Shown: positions 1 through 6,921 of the stretch, in pieces
Numbering within the stretch: the first letter of the stretch is position 1
Layout of the letters: each line of letters begins with the position of its first letter
DNA from: Actinomycetota bacterium
GTDB taxonomy: Bacteria; Actinomycetota; UBA4738; G016210805
Direction of reading: 5' to 3'
NCBI GenBank assembly: GCA_016210805.1
Contig: JACQTL010000249.1
Span: 1-22,932 of the forward strand
Length of the DNA: 22,932 bases
Translations under genes and position numbers: made by a program
Notes under the pieces: generated by a model
The model's input: the letters and a program-made list of their open reading frames with translations, nothing else
What the model was told of the DNA's origin: nothing
The model's database searches: none

Positions 1-2
1 AC

Positions 3-674
3 AACACCTACTCGTCAAGCCTGCCCGTTGCCATCCAGCTCACCTACGGGTGCGGGTTCCGGATCGGCCCCACGCTGGGTGGCGAGCTGGGGATCACCGT
101 GGAGGGCCTCGGCTACTACATCGACACGCTCGACGACGACTTCCCCGCCGGCGACTGGCGCGACCAGCCCACCCCGCCGCCCCAGGAGGGCATGGCGAAC
201 CCCGAGCTCGCCCCGCCGGACCCGGCGATCCCGGAGACCGCGGTGCCCGGCCTGGTCCAGATCCGCACGCTCGATTCGACCCTGGCCCTGGCCGACGCGA
301 GAGCCGGCGGCTCGGGGACCCCGACCGATCCCAACGACCGCGACCAGAACCGGGAGGTGACCGTGTTCGGCATCCCGCTCGCCGCGAGCTGGTGGCAGCT
401 CCTGCTCGGCGTCTACGGCTACGTGCTGCCCTTCGTGCTGTTCGGGGCGTGGGCCACGATCGCCCTGTGGGACCTCCTCCGCCGCGACTCCCTGACCACC
501 GGGCGGCGGATCGGGTGGATGGCCGCGGTGCTGGCCGTGCCCGTGGTGGGCGCGATCGTCTACTACGCGGCCGGCGGGTCGCCCATCCCCAGGGCCCTGC
601 GCTGGTTCCTGGTGGCCGGCGGCCTGGGGATCTACGTGTTCTTCGCCCTGCTCGGCGTGCTGCTCGGGGGCTGA
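3..674 (+). CDS. Partial membrane protein with C-terminal PLDc_N-like transmembrane domain (5' end outside window)
   Basis: The frame is open from the window edge (first full codon at base 3) to TGA at 672-674, giving 223 residues, so the N-terminus is missing. The first ~40 residues (SSSLPVAIQLTYGCGFRIG onward) are a soluble domain I do not recognise. Residues ~60-120 are a Pro/Asp/Ala-rich linker. The end has three hydrophobic segments. The stretch ALWDLLRR...GRRIGWMAAVLAVPVVGAIVYY matches the pattern of the PLDc_N family (short two-helix membrane anchors, W...P..GA..YY) and is followed by a third helix ending LLGVLLGG. An inner ATG at 99 is unlikely to be the start, because coding character continues upstream. 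The 3' end overlaps the convergent winged-helix gene by 43 bp. The function is unknown. The PLDc_N resemblance is a pattern judgement, not a search result. Confidence 0.7.
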   Translation, partial: NTYSSSLPVAIQLTYGCGFRIGPTLGGELGITVEGLGYYIDTLDDDFPAGDWRDQPTPPPQEGMANPELAPPDPAIPETAVPGLVQIRTLDSTLALADARAGGSGTPTDPNDRDQNREVTVFGIPLAASWWQLLLGVYGYVLPFVLFGAWATIALWDLLRRDSLTTGRRIGWMAAVLAVPVVGAIVYYAAGGSPIPRALRWFLVAGGLGIYVFFALLGVLLGG

Positions 675-1738
675 CCGGCCCCCAGGAGCCGGGCGATCCG
701 CACGACCTCCCGGTCGACCGCCGGCTGGACGGAGGGCGGAAGGGGCTCGAAGGGCTCGACCTCGATCCACGGCGTCCCCCGCTCCATCCGGTGCCGCCAC
801 GTCCCCGCGGCCTCGCCGTCCACCAGGAGGACCGGGAGCGCGTTGCCGCCGTCGTCGTACACGCGGGCCCGGACGTCGGGGGCCGCGAGCCGGTCCCGCC
901 CCCCGGGCCCGTAGCCCATCGTGTAGGCGTCCCACTTCGGGAGGAGGTCGACGGCGACGCCGTGCGGTCCCCTGGCCCGCTCGAAGGGGGGGACGTCCTC
1001 GGCTATGAGCAGCAGGCCGTCGCCCACGTCCACGGTCTCGTGGGCGGCGAGCGCCGCGGCGGCCTCGGGGAGGGCCAGGGCGGCCCACCAGGCCAGGTCC
1101 TCCACGCTCGCCGGGCCGAACGCCCGGAGGTAGGCGCCGGCCAGCCAGGCCACCGCCTCCTCCCGCGGGACCGGCTCGAGCGGCGCGCCCAGCCAGGCCT
1201 CCGTGGCGCAGTAGGTCAGGGCGTTCGAGGTGACCGAGGGAGCGTCCACCCGGACCAGCCGGCCCTCGGCGCAGAGCGTCTGGAGGACCGCGGTGAACCG
1301 TTCGCCCTGGGGGGCATCCTGGATCGCCCCCCGTACGGCCCGCGCGTCGAGCGGCTCCCGGCACGCGGCCAGGACCCTGGCGGCCAGCCGCTCGTACTCC
1401 TCCTCGGAGACCCCCAGCCCCCGGAGCAGCCAGTCGTACTCGCGGTTCCCGTACCGGGTGGCCGCGAACACCAGGTGGGCGGCGGAGGTGGGAACCAGGA
1501 AGATCGACCGGCGCATCGCCGGGATGCGCACGGCCCGGCGCCCCCGGATCGCCGAATGGACGTCCCCGGGGTCGAGGCCCGGCAGGCGGGCCAGGAGCGA
1601 CAGCGGCCCGGACGGGTTCGCGGAGTACACGCCCACGACGCCGGCCAGCGCGTCGTCGATGCCGGCGAAGGCCCGGCGGTCGAGGCCCTGCCGCCGCCGC
1701 GACCACCGGCGGATCCTGGCCAGGAGCATCCCGTCCAC
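632..1738 (-). CDS. Winged-helix DNA-binding protein, HTH_42 (AlkZ/YcaQ-related) family
   Basis: This 368-residue protein has the layout of the HTH_42 family (PF06224), which includes the DNA glycosylases AlkZ and YcaQ. Near the N-terminus is a 'dp.gpl.ll.Rlpgl...dv..ai..rravR...mR.siflv' block (residues ~36-75). Winged-helix segments follow, then a C-terminal 'LLPKWDAYTMGYGP' region and a 'VLLVDGEAAGTWR' beta element. The Gln-x-Gln catalytic motif of AlkZ, expected near residues 38-40, reads Tyr-Ser-Ala here, so glycosylase activity is doubtful. The start is GTG at 1738, with a -10 box (TAGGCT) 6 nt upstream, which suggests a leaderless mRNA. ATG at 1729 is the alternative. It lies 49 bp downstream of the EamA gene on the same strand and overlaps the end of the first gene tail to tail. 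Confidence 0.8.
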   Translation of the reverse strand: MDGMLLARIRRWSRRRQGLDRRAFAGIDDALAGVVGVYSANPSGPLSLLARLPGLDPGDVHSAIRGRRAVRIPAMRRSIFLVPTSAAHLVFAATRYGNREYDWLLRGLGVSEEEYERLAARVLAACREPLDARAVRGAIQDAPQGERFTAVLQTLCAEGRLVRVDAPSVTSNALTYCATEAWLGAPLEPVPREEAVAWLAGAYLRAFGPASVEDLAWWAALALPEAAAALAAHETVDVGDGLLLIAEDVPPFERARGPHGVAVDLLPKWDAYTMGYGPGGRDRLAAPDVRARVYDDGGNALPVLLVDGEAAGTWRHRMERGTPWIEVEPFEPLPPSVQPAVDREVVRIARLLGAGQPPSSTPSRAKNT

Positions 1739-1744
1739 GACCGG

Positions 1745-1750
1745 AGCCTA
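1745..1750 (-). promoter_or_regulatory. -10 box TAGGCT for the winged-helix gene
   Basis: TAGGCT on the minus strand ends 6 nt before the GTG start at 1738, the usual spacing for leaderless actinobacterial transcripts. No clear -35 was seen. Confidence 0.45.
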
Positions 1751-1787
1751 CGCCGGAGCGGCCCACCGGCCGGCGGGAGGGGCCGGG

Positions 1788-2771
1788 CTACGGGGCCGGC
1801 GGCTCGAAGGGCACGTCCCGGGACGCGGGCATCGTCTCGGGGCGGCGGGCCAGGCTCGCCGCCACCGCGCCGGCCAGGATCAGCGCTCCCCCCACCGCCA
1901 CCAGCGGTGTGACCCGCTCCTCCAGGAAGACGAAGGCGAGGATCGCCGCGGCGAGCGGCTCCGTGGCCCCGATGATGGCCGTCCTGACCGGCCCCAGGAT
2001 CCGGAGGCCCGCCAGCAAGGAGACGAACGCGCCCGCGGTGGCCACGCCGATCCAGGCCACCGGCCCCCACTGGTCGAGCCCCCTGAGCAGGGTCACGTCG
2101 CCGCCGGCCAGGGACCACACCGCGAGCCCGAGGGCCGCGGAGCCGCTCACCCACATCGACGACGTGAGCGGCCCGGTGCGCCGCAGGACGTGGTCGGCTC
2201 CGATCAGGTAGCCCGAGAACGTGACGGCCGCGGAGAGGGCGAACACCACGCCGAGCGGCTCGATAGTCAGCCCGCCGGATGACGCGACGACGAGCGCCGC
2301 CCCGGAGATGGCCGCCACCAGCGCGCCCCCCAGGAGCCACCCGGGCGAGCCCCGGCCCATGGCCATCCAGGCGAGCGAGACGATGGCGGGGTAGGTGAAG
2401 AAGAGCAGGGTAACGATCGAGGCGTTCCCGTGGTCCAGGGCCAGGAAGAAGAAGGTGGCCTCGACGCCGTACCCGATCGCGCCGAGGAGGAGCAGGCCGA
2501 TCCGCTCGCCCCGGGCCGCCACGAGCGGCTGCCGGAGCAGGGCCAGCACGATCGCGAGGAGCAGCGCGGCGATGGCGAACCGCACGGCCAGCACCCAGAA
2601 CGTCGAGAGCCCGATCGTCGTGGAGACCTTCCCCACGACCACCACGGTCCCGAACTGGATCGCCGCCAGCCCGAGCAGCCCCGCCCCGAGCAGATCCGTC
2701 CGCTTCCCGTCAGCGACCAAAGCGCCCGCAATGCTCCCACAGCGGCCCAGCGGGAGCCCGTCGGGGGCCAA
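1788..2771 (-). CDS. EamA-family (DMT superfamily) transporter
   Basis: This 327-residue protein has about ten hydrophobic segments in two related halves (roughly residues 25-160 and 170-305), the EamA/RhaT drug-metabolite exporter layout. Family-like features are the helix-4 region FFLALDHGNASIVTLLFFTYP and the C-terminal GATEPLAAAILAFVFLEE followed by a final helix. The substrate cannot be inferred. The start is uncertain. TTG at 2771 is the longest choice but lies inside the right arm of the palindrome at 2768-2794. TTG at 2720 (residue 18) is in frame, just before the first membrane helix, and would leave the palindrome in the leader. A minus-strand TANNNT box (TACCGT, 2814-2809) is a possible promoter. 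The MarR gene lies 169 bp upstream on the same strand, so the exporter may belong to its regulon, which is a guess from position. Confidence 0.85.
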   Translation of the reverse strand: MAPDGLPLGRCGSIAGALVADGKRTDLLGAGLLGLAAIQFGTVVVVGKVSTTIGLSTFWVLAVRFAIAALLLAIVLALLRQPLVAARGERIGLLLLGAIGYGVEATFFFLALDHGNASIVTLLFFTYPAIVSLAWMAMGRGSPGWLLGGALVAAISGAALVVASSGGLTIEPLGVVFALSAAVTFSGYLIGADHVLRRTGPLTSSMWVSGSAALGLAVWSLAGGDVTLLRGLDQWGPVAWIGVATAGAFVSLLAGLRILGPVRTAIIGATEPLAAAILAFVFLEERVTPLVAVGGALILAGAVAASLARRPETMPASRDVPFEPPAP

Positions 2772-2794
2772 CTAGTCCATCATGGACTAGTTGG
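2768..2794. repeat. Perfect 12-bp inverted repeat with 3-nt spacer (operator or hairpin)
   Basis: CCAACTAGTCCA (2768-2779), TCA, then TGGACTAGTTGG (2783-2794) is an uninterrupted 12+3+12 palindrome. It sits between the MarR gene and the EamA gene and overlaps the longest EamA start. At about 50% G+C it stands out from its surroundings. On the minus strand it lies just downstream of TACCGT (2814-2809), so it could be a repressor site over the transcript start or a 5' leader hairpin. It could also terminate the MarR transcript, although there is no T-run. Confidence 0.75.
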
Positions 2795-2940
2795 GTTCCC
2801 AAGCGAGGACGGTACGCCCGCTATGGACCAGGGACCGCGTTCCGGCCCGGGCCCCGTAGCCGTGGACGGCCCGGTGCTCCAGGAAGACTGGGATCGAGTC
2901 GCGACCTCCTCCACGGAGGGGATCCGCGAGGGCTCGGCGG

Positions 2941-3471
2941 TCAGGCCCGGTCGCCGGCCAGGGTGGACGCCGGCTCGCCGGCTTCCACGTCCGGCGCGCA
3001 CTCCACGTCGTCGGGCTCCACCGCCTTGCCGTGGCCGGACAGGATCTTTCCGAGCACGCTGCGAAGCGTCCGGACGTCCTCGTCGGTGAGGTGCCGGGCC
3101 ACGTGCTCGTCGAAGGCCCTCACGAAGACGGGGGCCGCGGCCCTCACGACCCGGCGGCCCTCGGGGGTGAGCACGGCGTAGGTCCCCCGGCGGTCGGCGT
3201 CGCACGATTCCCTGGCCACGTATCCCGCCGCTTCCAGGCGGTCGACCAGCCGGGACAGCCCGCTCTTCGAGAGCAGCACCGAGTCGGCGAGCTCCTGCAT
3301 CCGCAGGCGGCCCTCGGGGGCCCGGGCCAGGTGCACCAGCACCTCGTGCCAGGCCAGGGGCAGTTCGCGCTCGCGGAGGAGCTCCTCCTCCAGCCCGTCG
3401 ACGACGACCGCGTGGGCGCGCATCAGCGCGATCCAAGCCCGGAGCCTGTCCTCGTCGATGGGAAGCCTCAT
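2941..3471 (-). CDS. MarR-family transcriptional regulator
   Basis: This 176-residue protein starts at ATG 3471 (MRLPIDEDRL); longer readings of the frame run into the opposite-strand YceI gene. The winged helix-turn-helix is clear. Helices around residues 57-81 include MQELADSVLLSKSGLSRLVDRLEAAGYV, and the wing (residues ~89-106) carries the family DxDRRGTYAVLTPEGR pattern. The flanking helices form the usual dimerisation region. A charged tail of about 25 residues (DDVECAPDVEAGEP) extends beyond the normal family end. The gene diverges from the YceI gene. The shared 114-bp region carries three GTTG-N6-CAA[C/T] sites, the nearest 27 bp from this start, so autoregulation and control of YceI are likely. 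The ligand is unknown. Confidence 0.92.
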   Translation of the reverse strand: MRLPIDEDRLRAWIALMRAHAVVVDGLEEELLRERELPLAWHEVLVHLARAPEGRLRMQELADSVLLSKSGLSRLVDRLEAAGYVARESCDADRRGTYAVLTPEGRRVVRAAAPVFVRAFDEHVARHLTDEDVRTLRSVLGKILSGHGKAVEPDDVECAPDVEAGEPASTLAGDRA

Positions 3472-3497
3472 CTCGGAATGATCGTAGCAGCCATATA

Positions 3498-3555
3498 GTT
3501 GACATAGCAACGACCCTTGGAATACCGTTGCCCTCGCAATGGTTGAGCAGGCAAC
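3498..3555. promoter_or_regulatory. Three operator-like sites GTTG-N6-CAA[C/T] between MarR and YceI genes
   Basis: The sites are GTTGACATAGCAAC (3498-3511), GTTGCCCTCGCAAT (3527-3540) and GTTGAGCAGGCAAC (3542-3555). The first and third are GTTG/CAAC inverted repeats with a 6-bp spacer, and the second differs in the last base. The first covers the -35 and the second overlaps the end of the -10 and the expected transcript start of the YceI promoter. The third lies in its leader. The MarR regulator encoded alongside is the obvious candidate to bind them (inference). Confidence 0.65.
3499..3528 (+). promoter_or_regulatory. Promoter of the YceI gene (TTGACA - 18 bp - TACCGT)
   Basis: A perfect -35 hexamer TTGACA at 3499-3504 is followed after 18 bp by TACCGT at 3523-3528, an actinobacterial TANNNT -10. 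Transcription would start near 3535, leaving a leader of about 50 nt that contains the third operator-like site and the ribosome binding site. Confidence 0.6.
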
Positions 3556-3585
3556 GAGACCCCGATCCAGGAGGAGGAGTAGAGC

Positions 3586-4176
3586 ATGTCCGAGGAGAGC
3601 GCGATCCGACCGGTCCAGGGCATCCCCGCACCCGGCCCGGGAACGTGGCGGTTCGACCCGGCGCACACCGCGATCGGCTTCACCGCCCGTCACCTGATGG
3701 TCACCAGGGTGCGCGGCCGCTTCGCCAGGTTCGACGGAGCCATCGAGGTCGCCGAGCGGCCCGAGGACTCCCGGGTCGAGATCCGCATCGAGGCAGCCAG
3801 CATCGAGACCGGCGCCGAGCAGCGCGACACGCACCTGCGGTCCCCCGACTTCCTGGACGTGGAGCGCTTCCCGGCGCTCGAGTTCCGGAGCAGCGGACTG
3901 GAGCTCGCGGGCGGGTCCCGGTTCCTGATCCACGGGGACCTCACGATCCGCGACGTCACCCGCCCCGTGACCCTCGAGGCCGAGTACCTCGGCCAGGTCC
4001 CGGACATGGCCGGTGGGACGAAGGTGGCCTTCGTGGCCTCCACCGAGATCGAGCGCGAGGACTGGGGGCTCACCTGGAACGTCGTGTTCGACACGGGGGC
4101 GCTGCTCGTCTCGAAGAAGGTGCAGATCGAGCTAGAGGTCCAGGCCGTGGCCGCGACCACCGAGGTGGCCGCCTAG
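3586..4176 (+). CDS. YceI-family protein (lipocalin-like isoprenoid-binding fold)
   Basis: This 196-residue protein has the whole YceI pattern (PF04264): GTWRFDPAHTAIGFTARHLMVTRVRGRF at residues ~18-45, IEAASIETGAEQRDTHLRSPDFLDVERFP at ~67-95, and HGDLTIRDVTRPVTLEAEY near 120-140. The family forms an extended lipocalin-like beta barrel that binds amphipathic or polyprenyl ligands and is often induced by stress. No signal peptide is visible, so this copy is probably cytoplasmic, as in many actinobacterial homologues. The start ATG 3586 has a very strong Shine-Dalgarno sequence, GGAGGAGGAG (3570-3579). Expression is probably controlled by the divergent MarR protein. The stop codon shares the palindrome CTAG (4173-4176) with the stop of the convergent amidase gene. 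Confidence 0.95.
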   Translation: MSEESAIRPVQGIPAPGPGTWRFDPAHTAIGFTARHLMVTRVRGRFARFDGAIEVAERPEDSRVEIRIEAASIETGAEQRDTHLRSPDFLDVERFPALEFRSSGLELAGGSRFLIHGDLTIRDVTRPVTLEAEYLGQVPDMAGGTKVAFVASTEIEREDWGLTWNVVFDTGALLVSKKVQIELEVQAVAATTEVAA

Positions 4177-5558
4177 GGAGTCTCGGCCGGAGGATCGGGG
4201 CGGCCCCCCTCCTCCGGGGGGAGCGGCGGGCGCTCGGTGCGGAACGGCCCGTCCAGTGCCTCGAGCCCGGCGGCCACCGCCAGGAGCATCTCGTCGCTCC
4301 CCCGCCGCCCCACCAGCTGGACCCCCACGGGGAGCCCGTCGGGGGTCCGCCCCGAGGGGACCGACAGGGCGGGGAGGCCGGCCAGGTTCACCGGCTCGGT
4401 GAACCACGCCAGGCCGCCCCGGACCCAGTCCAGCTCGCGCCCCTCGCCGACCGGCACGGTCTGGCGGCCGACGACCGGCGCGGCTATCGGGGTGGCCGGG
4501 CAGACCAGGAGGTCCAGGCCCTCCATCCTCTCCAGGTACCAGGGCTCGAACCCGGCCGCGCGGCGGCGTGAGGCCTCGAGCCGCTCGGGGGAGAGCGAGG
4601 CCCCGTGCCGCAGCGACCGCTCGGTCGGGGGGAGCACGAGGCCCGGCGTGTCGAGCAGGTGGCCGTGAGCCCCGGCGAACTCGGCCCAGGCCACGTCGGT
4701 CCACACCTCGCGGACGTCCTCGATCCCGTCACCGACCACGTCGCGAACCGCGAGCCCCAGCTCCGGGAGAGCCTCGGCCACTCGCTCCACGCCGGCCCAC
4801 ACCTCCGGATGGGTCCAGTCCCGGAACCACCCTCCCAGGACCCCGGCCCCTCGGGCCGGCTCCACCGCCACCGGGCCCTCGGCCGCGCAGGCCTCCCACC
4901 ACAGGGCCAGGTCGTCCGCGGAGGCCGCCATGGGCCCCGGACAGTCGAGCGAGGGGGCCAGGGGCATCATCCCGGCCCGGGGCAGCCTGCCGTACGTGGG
5001 CTTCAGCCCCCAGCAGCCGCAGAGCGAGGACGGCATGCGGATCGAGCCCCCCGTGTCGGTCCCCAACGCGATGGGCACCACGCCCGCGGCCACCGCGGCC
5101 CCGGAGCCCCCGGAAGACCCCCCCGTGATCCGGGCCGGGTCCCACGGGTTCCGGGTGGGCCCGCAGGCCGACACCAGGTTGGAGCTCCCCGCCGCCAGCT
5201 CGTGCTGGTTCGTCTTCCCGACCACGATGGCGCCGGCCGCGCGGAGGCGCCGGACCAGCTCGGCGTCGGAACCGGCCGCTCCCCGCCCCTCGTAGGCGCG
5301 CGAGCACCCCGTGGTCGGGAGGCCGGCCACGTCGAACAGGTCCTTCACCGCCACGGGCACGCCCAGGAGGGGCCTCCGGCCGGCGGCGCCCGAGCGGCCG
5401 GACCCCTCGGCCTCGGCCAGCGCGGCCTCCGCCCGGACCGAGGTGAACGCGTTCGTCACGGGCTGCCAGGCCTCGAGCCGGGCGAGGGCCTCTCGCACGA
5501 GCTCGACGGCGGACGTCTCCCCCGCGGCGACGGCCGCCGCCATCGACCGGGCGTTCAC
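4173..5558 (-). CDS. Amidase (amidase signature family, GatA-like)
   Basis: This 461-residue hydrolase has the full amidase-signature catalytic triad. Lys72 is in GVPVAVKDLFDVAG, the cis-Ser is Ser148 in ITGGSSGGSGAAVAAG, and the nucleophile Ser172 is in LGTDTGGSIRMPSSLCG. The CGCWGLKPTYGRLPRAGM segment and the PGPMAASADDLALWW block that follow are also typical. It should hydrolyse a carboxamide to acid and ammonia in the cytosol. The substrate cannot be told. It is not obviously part of a GatCAB set, because no gatC or gatB is adjacent. The start is GTG 5558, preceded by GGAG and overlapping the TGA of the upstream hydrolase gene in a GTGA tetranucleotide, so translation is probably coupled. 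It is the last gene of a lipoprotein-hydrolase-amidase unit. Confidence 0.92.
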   Translation of the reverse strand: MNARSMAAAVAAGETSAVELVREALARLEAWQPVTNAFTSVRAEAALAEAEGSGRSGAAGRRPLLGVPVAVKDLFDVAGLPTTGCSRAYEGRGAAGSDAELVRRLRAAGAIVVGKTNQHELAAGSSNLVSACGPTRNPWDPARITGGSSGGSGAAVAAGVVPIALGTDTGGSIRMPSSLCGCWGLKPTYGRLPRAGMMPLAPSLDCPGPMAASADDLALWWEACAAEGPVAVEPARGAGVLGGWFRDWTHPEVWAGVERVAEALPELGLAVRDVVGDGIEDVREVWTDVAWAEFAGAHGHLLDTPGLVLPPTERSLRHGASLSPERLEASRRRAAGFEPWYLERMEGLDLLVCPATPIAAPVVGRQTVPVGEGRELDWVRGGLAWFTEPVNLAGLPALSVPSGRTPDGLPVGVQLVGRRGSDEMLLAVAAGLEALDGPFRTERPPLPPEEGGRPDPPAETP

Positions 5559-6337
5559 GACTCCAGGAACTCCGTGGCGCGCTGCACGACCAGCGGGATC
5601 CGCTCGAACATGTCCACCTCGTCGGCGAACATGACGACCTGGGCGTTGGGCAGGAGCTCGGCCATCTCCCGGGCCACGCCGGCCGGGTGGATCGAGTCGC
5701 CCTCCCTGGCGATGATCAGCACCGGTGCCTCCACGGCCCGGAGGGCCTCCCGGTCCTCCATCGGCCGGTCCGACATGACCTCCCGGATCGCCGCCGAGAC
5801 CCCGGCGGGGTTGATCTCGGACCAGAGCGAACGGTCGACGTCCCGGAGCCACGGGGCCCGGTCGTACGCGGCCTGCCGCTCCGGGTCGGCCAGGATGGCC
5901 TCCACCGCCTCCTCCCGCTCCATCGACTCCAGGAGGTCGGCGATCCGCAGGAACCGCTCGGGGGCCCGGAACCGCCCGTCCAGGCCGGCGGGGAGGAGGA
6001 GCACGATCCGCTCGAAGCGGCCGGGATCCCCGGCCAGGAGGCGGCACAGGGCTCCCGCCCCCATCGAGGTCCCCACCGCCCGGGTGGCCCCGTGCGCCCT
6101 GGCCACGGCGTCGAGGTCCCCGGCCAGGTGGGCGAACCCGTAGGAGCCCACGGGGGCCAGGCTCGAGTGGCCGTGGCCCCTGAAGCAGAACCGGACCTTG
6201 GCCCCCCGGAGCAGCGGGGTGAACAGGGCGAGCTCGCGGCAGGAGTTCGTGATGCCGTGGGCGAGGACGGTGACCGGATCGCCCTCCCCGTCCACCTCGA
6301 CGTGGAGGGACACGCCCCCGGACGCGACCTCGCCCAC
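5555..6337 (-). CDS. Alpha/beta-hydrolase fold protein, catalytic His not in its usual place
   Basis: This 260-residue protein starts at GTG 6337 (MGEVASGGVSLHVEVDGEGD), where the fold normally begins. Fold landmarks are the oxyanion HG at residues 27-28, FRGHGHSS after strand 4, the nucleophile elbow GTSMGAG with Ser91, and the acid strand APVLIIAREGDSIHP with Asp214. The catalytic His is normally in a 'G.GH......P' motif near the C-terminus. Here that place reads FADEVDMFERIP (from residue 237) and has no His. His217, three residues after the acid, is the only nearby candidate. The protein may be catalytically altered, or the triad may be rearranged. The gene lies 5 nt downstream of the lipoprotein gene and overlaps the amidase start by 4 nt. 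No specific substrate is evident. Confidence 0.85.
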   Translation of the reverse strand: MGEVASGGVSLHVEVDGEGDPVTVLAHGITNSCRELALFTPLLRGAKVRFCFRGHGHSSLAPVGSYGFAHLAGDLDAVARAHGATRAVGTSMGAGALCRLLAGDPGRFERIVLLLPAGLDGRFRAPERFLRIADLLESMEREEAVEAILADPERQAAYDRAPWLRDVDRSLWSEINPAGVSAAIREVMSDRPMEDREALRAVEAPVLIIAREGDSIHPAGVAREMAELLPNAQVVMFADEVDMFERIPLVVQRATEFLES

Positions 6338-6342
6338 CGCGG

Positions 6343-6819
6343 CTAGGCGGCCAGGCAGGCCTCGGCCTGCGCGACCGCGGAGTCGTTGATGGCGGCCTCC
6401 AGGAGGACCGCCGGGTCGTCGTACCGGGGCGGGCGGTACTTTGCCTCCGCGGCGTCGTTGGCGGCCACCAGGTTGCCCGGCCCCGACCCGGAGCCCTGGG
6501 GGTCGACGTCGGTGGCCAGGGCGATCACCTCGCCCTCGTAGCCCGCGGCCACGATCCAGATGCCCTCGTCGTAGTCGATGGCGGCGGCTCCCTCGACCCG
6601 CGACGGCCCCTCCAGGTTCCGCTGGAGGCGCCGGACGAACCCCTGGCCGACGTCCCGGCAGTCGAAGGTCTCCCCGGGCGTGGGCGACCGGCCGGTGCTC
6701 CTCCCGGGGAGGTCGCACCCGGCCAGGAGGACCGCCGCCGCGACCAGGGCGGCCGCCGGGATACGGCCGTGCGGCCGGCGTCCGGGGGCCGAGCGCGGTC
6801 GGCGGGCGTCCATCCCCAT
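6343..6819 (-). CDS. Uncharacterised secreted lipoprotein
   Basis: This 158-residue protein has an Arg-rich N-terminus, a hydrophobic stretch (AAALVAAAVLLAGC) and a lipobox LAGC, so it should be exported and lipid-anchored. The mature part has the start FDCRDVGQGFVRRLQRNLEG, a middle IDYDEGIWIVAAGYEGEVIALATDVD that looks like beta strands, and a second Cys near the C-terminus (QAEACLAA) that may pair with the Cys in FDCRD. I do not recognise the family. The start could be ATG 6819 or ATG 6813. A minus-strand -10 (TAAGCT) ends 9 nt before 6819. It is first in the unit with the hydrolase (5-nt gap) and the amidase. Confidence 0.75.
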   Translation of the reverse strand: MGMDARRPRSAPGRRPHGRIPAAALVAAAVLLAGCDLPGRSTGRSPTPGETFDCRDVGQGFVRRLQRNLEGPSRVEGAAAIDYDEGIWIVAAGYEGEVIALATDVDPQGSGSGPGNLVAANDAAEAKYRPPRYDDPAVLLEAAINDSAVAQAEACLAA

Positions 6820-6828
6820 GGACCGCCG

Positions 6829-6834
6829 AGCTTA
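6829..6834 (-). promoter_or_regulatory. -10 box TAAGCT for the lipoprotein-hydrolase-amidase unit
   Basis: TAAGCT (minus strand) ends 9 nt upstream of ATG 6819 and fits TANNNT. It is divergent from TACGCT at 6851-6856, with 16 bp between the two boxes. Confidence 0.4.
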
Positions 6835-6850
6835 TCGCGCGACCGGCGGC

Positions 6851-6856
6851 TACGCT
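6851..6856 (+). promoter_or_regulatory. -10 box TACGCT for the amidohydrolase transcript
   Basis: TACGCT lies in GGCTACGCT and ends 8 nt before an ATG at 6865. This predicts a transcript beginning at or next to that ATG. Confidence 0.4.
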
Positions 6857-6864
6857 TCGGCTCG

Positions 6865-6921
6865 ATGAGCCGCCCATCCGCCCACCGAACCCCGGCGCCG
6901 CGCGCCCCGGAGGCGGGGTGA
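6865..6921 (+). CDS. Possible 18-residue leaderless leader peptide coupled to the amidohydrolase
   Basis: ATG 6865 opens an 18-codon frame rich in Pro, Ala and Arg (MSRPSAHRTPAPRAPEAG). Its TGA (6919-6921) overlaps the GTG start of the amidohydrolase (6918-6920) as GTGA. A -10 box lies 8 nt upstream of its ATG. The layout suggests ribosomes load directly at the 5' end and re-initiate at the downstream gene. It could be chance in GC-rich DNA, since there is no evidence of conservation. Confidence 0.35.
   Translation: MSRPSAHRTPAPRAPEAG

Noticed and set aside
3472..3933. N-terminal extension of the MarR protein to base 3933
   Set aside because: It would run antisense through the YceI gene and its promoter. 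ATG 3471 fits the family length.
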